Of a stretch of 64,000 nucleotides of DNA, positions 16,337 through 24,869 are shown piece after piece (position 1 is the first letter of the stretch; every line of letters begins with the position of its first letter). A model generated the notes under the pieces. The model had not been told where the DNA came from, made no database searches, and saw nothing but the letters and a program-made list of their open reading frames with translations. Made by a program: the position numbers and the translations under genes. Origin of the DNA: CAG-882 sp050874385 (GTDB taxonomy: Bacteria; Bacillota; Clostridia; Lachnospirales; Lachnospiraceae); contig JBNMKO010000008.1 in assembly GCA_050874385.1 (NCBI GenBank), positions 4,086-68,085 of the forward strand, given 5' to 3'.

Positions 16337-16548
16337 AAGCAGAAAAATGCTTAGAGGCTTTTAACATAAGAATTATTTTGGTATATCAGGGTATTAAAGC
16401 TGTATTAAAAATATGGCTTTAGTGCCCTGATATTTTATTTGTGTGGACAGGGGTACTAGACAATGTAAGAGAGAACGTAAAAAAGATAAATGACCCACAA
16501 AAACGCCTTATCCATGTATCGGTGTCAACACATAAAAACTTCCTGTAA
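16337..16548 (+). pseudogene. Deletion scar of a symporter-end / LytTR / GHKL kinase locus
   Basis: Two fused remnants. 16337-16440 matches 31597-31703: the end of the GPH symporter gene, its terminator and the LytTR promoter. Its -10 box is damaged by a one-base loss (GGTATATC against GGTATAATC). 16456-16548 matches the GHKL kinase around 33472-33570 and still reads LDN..ENVKKINDPQKRLIHVSVS before a new stop. The ~1.75 kb between them is missing, so a paralogous regulator locus once stood here and collapsed. The surviving hairpin at 16385-16431 may still terminate transcription. This fills the gap between 16269 and 16588. Confidence 0.8.
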
Positions 16549-16587
16549 TTGTACAAATGTTAATTTTAAAAATTAAGTTTTGTATCT

Positions 16588-17478
16588 CTAAAAACTATTC
16601 ATCCATTTGTCTGCAACTTTGTCTGCTATGTCTTTGTCCACCTCCTTATATTTAATGGCCAACATGTAAATCACGTTGTTTTCCTGCCAGTATACCATGT
16701 AGCCAAGCCAGTTATCACTAAATTCAGTGGAATTTACCACAAAAAATTCCCTGCCGTTTACGTTGGCTGACTCACCTGAAAAATTTACTCCAGCAAAGGC
16801 ATCGGAAAAACTTTCAGCACCTGCTCCGATTTCACCGGCATAGCTGTCCGTAAAAATTTTGGCTTCTGTGTAAGCTGTGACTTCATCAGATATGGCATAC
16901 TCAACATTTACAGTAATTAATGTTATATCACTGTATTCATTGCCAGTGACATAAACCTTTGAACTTAAAATATCTTCTTTGAGCTTTGGAAGTTTCATAC
17001 CTGCGTATCCTACATATTTAACTGCATCATCAACGTTTGCAAAGGATTTTTCCACTACATAAGGACTTATGGAGCTTAGAATATCGTAATTTTCTATCTG
17101 CCTTGCAATTATTTCGCTACATTCATTGACATCACCATGTATGTCGTTTCGGTTTACTCTTACTGTGTCGTCGAGAAGGAATGTCACACGGGTGTTATAG
17201 TCGGAGTTGATGTTTGTTTTGCTGAAAATAAGTTTTCCGTTTGATGACAGATAAGAATATGCAATTACCGTTACCGAGCTGATAGCAAAAATAATGGCAA
17301 TTCCAAGCAATACAGGAACAAAAGCTCTCCTTGTATTTGTCTTATTTTTGTATTTTTTATTGCAGACACTTTTATCAAAATTATTGTTAAATTCAAGAAC
17401 CTTATTGAGTATAAGTCGGTCGGTCTCATCATCCAATTTTATTCTGTCCCAGGATTTGGCAATCTTATTATTTTTCAT
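16588..17478 (-). CDS. Membrane anti-sigma factor-like protein
   Basis: 296 residues. A cytoplasmic N-terminus of about 50 residues precedes one membrane helix (VPVLLGIAIIFAISSVTVIA) and an extracytoplasmic beta-rich domain of about 220 residues with a Val-Tyr-Trp-rich C-terminus. The start overlaps the stop of the sigma factor gene by four bases (ATGA), so translation is coupled. Genes in this position usually encode the cognate anti-sigma factor, which holds the sigma factor at the membrane until an envelope signal is sensed. No zinc-finger anti-sigma motif is seen, so the mode of inhibition is open. Confidence 0.7.
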   Translation of the reverse strand: MKNNKIAKSWDRIKLDDETDRLILNKVLEFNNNFDKSVCNKKYKNKTNTRRAFVPVLLGIAIIFAISSVTVIAYSYLSSNGKLIFSKTNINSDYNTRVTFLLDDTVRVNRNDIHGDVNECSEIIARQIENYDILSSISPYVVEKSFANVDDAVKYVGYAGMKLPKLKEDILSSKVYVTGNEYSDITLITVNVEYAISDEVTAYTEAKIFTDSYAGEIGAGAESFSDAFAGVNFSGESANVNGREFFVVNSTEFSDNWLGYMVYWQENNVIYMLAIKYKEVDKDIADKVADKWMNSF

Positions 17479-17957
17479 TCCACATCACCAACCTTTTCTT
17501 TTAATATCTGCCTTGCCTCCCTCAGATGATTTCTTATGGTCGAGGAAGGTTTTTTTAAAATCTTTGCTATTTCTTCGCTGCTGTAGCCCTCATAATAATA
17601 TAGATACACGACGGTTTTGTATTTATCGGGGAGTTTTTTGATTGTCTCCATCGTCTCGTCTATATACATTTCTTCCCCAGCCATATCAACAATAGTGTCA
17701 ATGTCGATACACTTTTTCGACCAGTGTTTCAAGGAATTTTTGCATAAATTGGTTGCAACTCTGATTAACCATGCCTTTTCATGCTCGGAGCTTTCAAACA
17801 GAGGGGCTTTTTTTATTAACTGAAAAAAAGTGTCACTCACCATGTCCTGTGCATCCGAAGAATTTTTCATATACGCAAAACAAATTCGATATATTGTGTT
17901 GCTGTGTTCATGGTATATTCTTTCAATTTCAGAATTTGACCGGACTGTCTTTCTCAT
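17475..17957 (-). CDS. ECF-type RNA polymerase sigma factor
   Basis: 160 residues from ATG 17957, behind a GGGGGG ribosome binding site six bases upstream; a longer in-frame start is not supported. Region 2 (about 10-75) shows IYRICFAYMKNSSDAQDMVSD, the classic ECF -10-binding helix. Region 4 (about 100-155) shows LPDKYKTVVYLYYYEGYSSE and an HTH with SSTIRNHLREARQILK. It directs RNA polymerase to a small regulon, usually including its own promoter, and is coupled to the anti-sigma gene downstream. The glycan cluster starts divergently 480 bases away; whether it is a target is unknown. Confidence 0.93.
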   Translation of the reverse strand: MRKTVRSNSEIERIYHEHSNTIYRICFAYMKNSSDAQDMVSDTFFQLIKKAPLFESSEHEKAWLIRVATNLCKNSLKHWSKKCIDIDTIVDMAGEEMYIDETMETIKKLPDKYKTVVYLYYYEGYSSEEIAKILKKPSSTIRNHLREARQILKEKVGDVE

Positions 17958-18435
17958 GTTAATCCCCCCCCTGTAGCTGCATTGCAAAAATCCCTTTCAA
18001 TTATAATACAATTAACATACGTCAAATGTCCTATGATTTATATTTTTTTATTTTAAATGTCCTTTTTGATGGTTTCATCGTTTTTATAATAGCTTTCTGT
18101 AATAAGTAAATCCGCGCCATAGATGATATTTTTTATAAACCATATGTGCATATATTTGTATTTCATGCCATATTCGCGCATCTTATGCCATAAAGCGCAC
18201 GCAGTATATGAATATGTTAATATTATTGAAATATAAAAAATAATTGAATACTTTTGGTGTTTATAATGTGTTGGATTTGCGTATGTCTTTAATCAGTGGC
18301 GGAAGTTGTTAAAAAGATAAGACAGGCACATTACACATGTTTTGTGAAAATCTTTATGTTTTTACACATTAATCCACATTTTGCCGTTAATCGGCGACAC
18401 AAATAATAATATTACTTTACATGGAGGAACATTTT
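17958..18435. other. Intergenic region between sigma factor and GH3 genes
   Basis: 478 bases with no ORF I would call. It holds two direct copies of AAATGTCCT (18024-18032 and 18055-18063), 31 bases apart, upstream of the sigma gene. These could be its autoregulatory element. Near 18383-18395 is a small GCCG/CGGC hairpin. No clear promoter for the GH3 gene is visible. Confidence 0.4.
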
Positions 18436-20940
18436 ATGGATAAAAATGAGATAACCACATTGGTACAGAAGATGACGATAGAGGAAAAAGCCGCCCTTCT
18501 AGGTGGCAAGACTGTATGGCAGACTAGGGAGAATGAGAGGCTCTCAATTCCTTCCATATTTCTGTCCGATGGGCCTCACGGGTTGAGAAAGCAGGCTGGG
18601 GCGGGAGACCATCTTGGACTAAACGCTTCCTTGGAGGCGACATGTTTTCCGACGGCGGCGACGATTGCGAACAGTTGGGACGAGAAGCTCGGCGAGGAGC
18701 TTGGGGAGGCTCTTGGCGAGGAGGCGGCGAGCATGGATGTGGATGTCCTACTTGGACCGGGACTTAACATAAAGAGAAGTCCGCTGTGCGGAAGAAATTT
18801 TGAGTATTTTTCGGAAGACCCGTATCTTTCGGGAAAGATGGCAGCGGCATATATAAGAGGAATACAGAGTAAGGGCGTGGCGGCGTGTCCTAAGCATTTC
18901 GCGGTGAACAGTCAGGAGTTAAGGAGAATGGCTATGGATGCGGTGGTTGACGAGCGCACGCTAAGGGAAATCTATCTCACAGGCTTTGAGATTGCGGTAA
19001 AAGAGGGAAAGAGTAAGGCAATAATGAGCAGCTACAATCAGGTTAATGGAACTTATGCCAACGAGAATAAGCATTTGCTAACGGATATTTTGCGCGATGA
19101 GTGGGGCTTTGACGGCATGGTGGTGTCCGACTGGGGCGGAAACAATGACCCGGTGAAGGCTGTTGAGGCTGGGGCAAATCTTGAGATGCCTAACTGTGGT
19201 TACGGCTCGGCGAGGGAGATTGTCAAGGCTGTGAAGGACGGCAGATTGTCAGAGCAGAAGCTTGACGAGAGAGTTGGCGAGCTTTTGGGCGTGATTATGG
19301 AGCTTGCCAATAAAAAATCAGAAAATCAGGTACAGGGTAAGATGGCAGGTCAATCACAGAAAGGTCAATCACAAAAAGGACAGCAGGAAAGACAGCAGCA
19401 GGTGGGCAGTTTTGACAGGGAAGCACACCACAAGCTTGCAAGAAAAGCGGCGGCTGAGAGCATGGTGCTCTTAAAAAATGACGGTGCGATTTTGCCGCTT
19501 GATAAAAATAAGAAGATTGCGATTATCGGTGACTTTGCATTTGCGCCTAGATATCAGGGAGCAGGTTCATCGATGGTAAATCCGACTAAGGTTGAGGCTG
19601 TCGCGGGAATTGCGAGGGAATACAAGCTGGGCATAGTGGGAATGACGAGAGGTTATAAGCGCGACGGTGATGTGGACGAGGCGGAGAAAAAGGCGGCGCT
19701 CGACCTCGCGGAGAAAGCGGATGTGGTTATTTTCTGCTTTGGACTAAACGAGATAAGCGAGTCGGAGGGGCTTGACAGAACGCACATGAGAATACCGCAG
19801 AACCAGATAGAGCTTTTGCAGGATATAAGCAGGGTCAATGAAAATGTGGTCGGAATACTCAGTGCGGGTTCAGCTATGGAGATGCCGTGGCAGTCGTGCT
19901 GTAAGGCAATTTTACACGGGTATCTCAACGGACAGGCGGGAGCAGGTGCGACGCTCGACATTCTCACGGGAGCAGTAAACCCGTCCGGCAGGCTTGCGGA
20001 GACATATCCTATAGCTTACGAACATACACCGGCTTTTCGCTATTATCCGAGCAACGAGAGAACATCGGAGTACAGGGAGAGCATATTTGTCGGCTACAGA
20101 TACTACGACACATCAAGGGTTCGTGTGCAGTACCCGTTTGGCTTCGGACTTTCGTACACGGAGTTTACATATTCTGATTTGAAGGTAAAAGATACAGGGG
20201 TTGAGCTTACCGTCACCAACACGGGGGACATGGACGGTGCGGAGGTTGTCCAGATGTATGTGGGGCTTCCTAATGCCATTGTGTTCCGTCCTGAGAAGGA
20301 ACTAAAAGGTTTTGCAAAGGTATTTTTAAAGGCAGGTGAGAGCAAAAAAGTAAAAATTCCATTTGATGACAAGACCTTCCGCTATTGGAATGTGAAGACA
20401 GATAAATGGGAGGTTGAGACGGGAACTTACAATGTAATGATAGGTTCAAGTGTGGCAGACATACAGCTTACAGGAACGATAGAGAGAAAAGGAAATAATA
20501 TAGGGCTGCCTTACAATCCGGCACTGCTGCCATATTATTACACGGGGCTTGTGCAGAAGATATCAGACGCGGAGTTTGAGACGCTTTTGGGGCGCAGGAT
20601 ACCAAACGGCGAGTGGAGCGGGCAGCTTGGCGTGAACGATGCAATCTGCCAGATGTACTACGCAAAAAGTCGTCTTGCAAGGCTTGTTTACAAGGTTCTC
20701 ACGGACAAAAAGAAGAAGAGCGAGCAGATAGGCAAGCCTAACCTCAATGTGCTGTTCATCTACAATATGCCATTTCGGGCTATCGCAAAGATGACCAACG
20801 GCATGGTCGGCATGGAGATGGTTCAGGGGATGACGACGATTGTGAACGGGCATTTCTTTAAAGGACTTGGAAAAATTATCGGAGGGTTCTTTTCCAACAG
20901 AAGAAATGATAAGAAATTTGAGAGAAAATTAAAGAAATAG
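18436..20940 (+). CDS. Glycoside hydrolase family 3 beta-glucosidase/xylosidase
   Basis: 834 residues from ATG 18436 (GGAGG eight bases upstream; an in-frame ATG 15 bases earlier overlaps that site). The N-terminal TIM-like domain has SDGPHGLR, KHFAVNSQE and the nucleophile Asp 232 in VVSDWGG. The C-terminal alpha/beta domain has the segment NEISESEGLDRTHM, which supplies the acid/base Glu. A fibronectin III-like domain follows (GAEVVQMYVG...RPEKELKGF). The last ~150 residues form an extra helical, Lys-rich tail. There is no signal peptide, so it probably acts in the cytoplasm on imported oligosaccharides. It cleaves terminal beta-linked glucose or xylose; the exact sugar is not readable. Confidence 0.92.
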   Translation: MDKNEITTLVQKMTIEEKAALLGGKTVWQTRENERLSIPSIFLSDGPHGLRKQAGAGDHLGLNASLEATCFPTAATIANSWDEKLGEELGEALGEEAASMDVDVLLGPGLNIKRSPLCGRNFEYFSEDPYLSGKMAAAYIRGIQSKGVAACPKHFAVNSQELRRMAMDAVVDERTLREIYLTGFEIAVKEGKSKAIMSSYNQVNGTYANENKHLLTDILRDEWGFDGMVVSDWGGNNDPVKAVEAGANLEMPNCGYGSAREIVKAVKDGRLSEQKLDERVGELLGVIMELANKKSENQVQGKMAGQSQKGQSQKGQQERQQQVGSFDREAHHKLARKAAAESMVLLKNDGAILPLDKNKKIAIIGDFAFAPRYQGAGSSMVNPTKVEAVAGIAREYKLGIVGMTRGYKRDGDVDEAEKKAALDLAEKADVVIFCFGLNEISESEGLDRTHMRIPQNQIELLQDISRVNENVVGILSAGSAMEMPWQSCCKAILHGYLNGQAGAGATLDILTGAVNPSGRLAETYPIAYEHTPAFRYYPSNERTSEYRESIFVGYRYYDTSRVRVQYPFGFGLSYTEFTYSDLKVKDTGVELTVTNTGDMDGAEVVQMYVGLPNAIVFRPEKELKGFAKVFLKAGESKKVKIPFDDKTFRYWNVKTDKWEVETGTYNVMIGSSVADIQLTGTIERKGNNIGLPYNPALLPYYYTGLVQKISDAEFETLLGRRIPNGEWSGQLGVNDAICQMYYAKSRLARLVYKVLTDKKKKSEQIGKPNLNVLFIYNMPFRAIAKMTNGMVGMEMVQGMTTIVNGHFFKGLGKIIGGFFSNRRNDKKFERKLKK

Positions 20941-21134
20941 ATAATTTCAAAAAAGTCATGTGAGCATTGTGGTAATTTTGACGAAAAATCCACCTTAAAA
21001 TAAATGATTTTTGACGGATTGCGTTCAAAAAAGCACAGTTCACGTCAGAGTTATGTCATAAGTGTAAAAAAATGCTAAGATAACAGCATCAAAGGTATTA
21101 ACTATATACAATTAATACAGACGGAGGAGATAGT

Positions 21135-24100
21135 ATGAAGACAAAGAAAATGTCAAATGTGATGCGAGGTGTGTCATCGGTTACAGCCTCCGTACTTGCA
21201 CTTTCAGTGCTTGGAAGCACTATTGCAGAGTCTTACAGAAAAAATCTGGATGAACAGCTTGGAACCACCAGTTATGTAACCTCTACAGATACAAGTACGG
21301 CGAGATTTGTGAGCGATTACAGCACCATCGAGGAGATGGCACAGGCGGCAAAGAATGTTGCCATCAAGGAAGGCGAAGAGGGAACTGTCATAATGAAGAA
21401 TGACAACAATGTGTTCCCGTTTGCGCCAACAACGAATGTGGCACTGTTCGGATTGGCAGCCTATGCGCCTTACCCTTACAACAGCGGAGACCTCCGCGCG
21501 GGCAATGAGGATGCGGTAGACCTTGTGCAGGCGCTTAAAGATGCAGGTCTTACAGTGAACAGCACAATGGAGGATATTTACATGAAGAATATCCTCAACC
21601 CTCACGATGTTGAACAGACAAATCGTTGGACAGGTGCGGTCAGCATTGTGACAGGCTATGACAACATTTACACGACATCGGTCGGAGATATGGAGGATTT
21701 TGTAATCAATGAAATCACACCTGACAGATTTACCGAGTTAGGTGCACCGGCTGACTGGAAATCTTCCATAGATAAGAGCAACACTATAGCGGTATGTGTG
21801 TTCGCACGTCCGGGCGGAGAGTCAAACACTTATGCACCGGGTTCGGCAGTCGATGCGTCAGGCAAGAGCACAGGAAAAGACCCACTTGAGTTGTCTGATG
21901 ACGAGCTCGCAGTAATCGATGCAGCAAAGGAGACTTGCTCTAAGGTTGTAGTTTTGTTAAATACAGGAAATGCAATGGGAATTGCCGAGATAGCCGAGGG
22001 CGGCGCGCATGAGGTTGACGGTATCGCATATATCGGATGTATCAACGATTACCAGTGCACAGGTATTGTTAATGTTTTGACAGGTAAGGTAAATGCCACA
22101 GGTGCTCTCACAGACACTTATGTGGTTGACAACAATTCAATTCCGGCAGTACAGAACTTTGGCGGTGACTACTATGCAGATGCAGATATCGTGGCAGCCA
22201 ACTCGGAGAACGGATTTGACCCACGTTATCCTAAGACTGATATATCAAATGTAAGCAGTGCAGGCTCATTCGGAGGCGGAGATGCAACATACAGTGCCGG
22301 ACAGTACATTGTCGAGGCGGAGGGTATCTATGTAGGCTACAAGTATTTTGAGACGAGATATTTTGACTCCATTGTAAACCCATCGTCAAATGCAAATTCA
22401 TCAAAGGGCGCTACACAGGGAAGTACATGGAACTACAGTGACGAGGTAATTTATCCATTCGGACACACTATTTCATATCTCGACTATGAGCAGAATGTAA
22501 AGAGTGTTACGGTTGACAAGACCTCAGAGGGAAATATAACAGCGGTTATCGAGGTGAAGAACAAGAGCAGTCAGGATGGAAATTTCCTTGCACAGTTGTA
22601 TGTACAGCAGCCATACACAGATTATGACAAGGCTAACAATGTTGAGAAGTCCGCGATTATGTTCCTCAACTCCGCAAAGGTTGAAGTTCCGGCAGGTCAG
22701 ACAAAGGAAGTGACAATCACAGTTCCTACAAAGTATCTTGCAAGCTATGACTACACAAATGCAAAGACATACATATTAGATGACGGCGACTACTATTTCA
22801 CAGCGGCAGCAGGTTCACATGAGGCAGTCAACAATGTGCTCGGGGCTATGGGCAAGACCGTTGCGGACGGCATGGATGAGGATGCTGTCGGAACAGCAGT
22901 TGTATGGAATGAAAATAAATCACTTGACACCACGACATTTGCAGTATCACATGATACAGTTGTAACAAATGTGGCAGATAATGCAGACCTCAACTACTGG
23001 ACAGGCGAGGACACAGTTACATATCTTTCAAGACAGGATTGGGATGCGACATATCCAATCAACTACAATGAGGATGTGACAGTAAAGATAGTTGACAGCC
23101 CTAAGAAGGACGAGTGGATTTCGGCACTCCGCGGAATGCAGTACACAATACAGACAGACAATCCAGCCGAGGAGGGCAAGGACAACGGCGTAAGGTTCAG
23201 CACAAGTGATATTCAGTACGAGTAGCTTAGCAACATAAATGACCCATACTGGGATAAGCTTGTATCATCAATCACAATCGACGAGGCAGTCGGTGCGGTT
23301 ATCCACGGCGGAAGCCAGAGCGATGTGCTCACAAATGTTGACAACCCTGTTGTATTACAGAATGAAGGTGTAAATGGTTTTACAGCTACATATACAGATG
23401 AAGCTACTGAAAAGACATATCGTTTTAATGTAAGCTCACAGACACTTTTAGGTTCATCCTTTAACCCTGAACTCGCCTACGAGTGGGGACTTGTCGAGGG
23501 TAACTCAGGACTTTGGCTTGAGAGATATGATGTGTGGGGCACAGGTCTTACACTCAGAAGAACACCTTACAACGGACGTAACTATGAGTATATTTCAGAA
23601 GACCCAATGCTCACCAACAGAATTGGCTATGGCATTATCAAGGGCTGCAATGAGAAGGGTATCTTAAACGGTGCAAAGCATATCGGTTTCAATGACCAGG
23701 AGCACAACCGTAACGGAGTTGCCGCATACATGAATGAGCAGAAGATGCGTGAGACAGACCTAAGAGGTTTCCAGGGTGCGCTTGAGGATGCACAGGCTAT
23801 GGCAGTCATGGTTGCATTCAACCGTATCGGTGCGACAAACGCTTCACACCATGTAGGTATGTTAAAGACAATTCTTCGTGATGAGTGGGGCTACACAGGT
23901 GTTATTTCAACAGATATGATGAACAACGCATACTACTTCACACCTGAGTCAATGATTATGGCAACAGTCACACAGGTAGCGGATTTCGGCGGAAATGACA
24001 ATCATATCAACCTCGGTGACGGCGGTGTCGATGCGACATGGGCTTACATTTCGGAGGCTTCCGTAAAGAATGATGCGACACTTGTAAATCAGGCTCGTGA

Positions 24101-24290
24101 GAACCTCAAGTATCAGTTGTATACATTTGCAAACAGCGCTGTAATGAATGTTTCCACAGTGAGAGTTGACACATGGTGGGATAAGGCATTAAAGACAACA
24201 CGCACAGTGAGCGGTATCGCTACAGGAGTGTTCGTGCTCGCATGGCTTGCATTTTCTCTCATGCCTGAAAAGAAGAAAGAGGAGGAATAA
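21135..24290 (+). pseudogene. GH3 with reversed domain order, interrupted by one in-frame TAG
   Basis: A single frame of 1052 codons broken only by TAG at 23223-23225. Codon use and homology continue on both sides. The N-terminus has a membrane anchor (VTASVLALSVLGSTIAES). The GH3 C-domain comes first (res ~60-400), then a fibronectin-like part. The N-type TIM domain follows after the TAG, with NGRNYEYISEDP, GAKHIGFNDQE and the nucleophile Asp in GVISTDMMN. A membrane helix ends the protein. The stop may derive from CAG (YE-Q-LSNINDPYW). The downstream half has no ribosome binding site, and without it the catalytic Asp is lost. It is a fresh pseudogene, a sequencing error or a recoded codon. 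Confidence 0.8.
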
Positions 24291-24293
24291 AAG

Positions 24294-24782
24294 ATGAATT
24301 TTATGAAAAAACAGACCGTAGGAAGCTGTATCACATTTATCGCTTTTGTTCTGTCGATAGTTGCAATTATAGTGTATTCTGTAAATGTAAACAGCGTTGG
24401 ATATTTTCAGAATGCCACAGTGCCTGAAGCAGTTATGTACAATGTGATTGGAATTATTGTTCTGGCTGTAGTTTTGGTATTGTCACAGATTTCACTTACC
24501 GGAATGGCTGATAAGCTTTTGAGTATAGTGTCAGATGCTTTGAGAATAGGTACACCTGTATTTTTCATAGCAGCGCTTATGAAGCTTGTTGCAAGCAGAG
24601 TAGAAGGATTTGCATTTATCTACTTCTCTAATGAGGAAGTTCTCCACGAGGTTCAGACCGCAGAGAACATGTCATCCGCGCACGGCACAATCGCCAACAT
24701 AGTGCTGCTCGGTGTGACAGCGGTCGTTGCAATGATAGCCGCATTCTTCAGCATCAAGAAGGCACAGAAGATACAGAAATAA
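24294..24782 (+). CDS. Small integral membrane protein
   Basis: 162 residues from ATG 24294, behind AGGAGG and only three bases after the GH3 stop. There are four predicted membrane helices, near 8-30, 46-68, 82-103 and 132-152, with a Lys-rich tail. It is cotranscribed with, and probably translationally linked to, the membrane-anchored GH3, so it may help place or stabilise that enzyme. I know no named family. A GC-rich imperfect hairpin at 24784-24815 follows and may end the transcript. Confidence 0.7.
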   Translation: MNFMKKQTVGSCITFIAFVLSIVAIIVYSVNVNSVGYFQNATVPEAVMYNVIGIIVLAVVLVLSQISLTGMADKLLSIVSDALRIGTPVFFIAALMKLVASRVEGFAFIYFSNEEVLHEVQTAENMSSAHGTIANIVLLGVTAVVAMIAAFFSIKKAQKIQK

Positions 24783-24869
24783 AATGATTTCCTCCCGGGG
24801 TTAAGAGCTTCGGGGGGAATATTAAATTAAAAAATATTTTATAGCCCAGAGCGGAAGGAATGAATATAG

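Noticed and set aside
18024..18063. AAATGTCCT direct repeat as a proven sigma-factor operator
   Set aside because: Only two 9-base copies, with no second site elsewhere that I could find, so noted without a claim.
23325..24290. Downstream GH3 half as an independent gene
   Set aside because: No ribosome binding site before the GTG at 23325, the frame is continuous with the upstream half, and homology starts before it.
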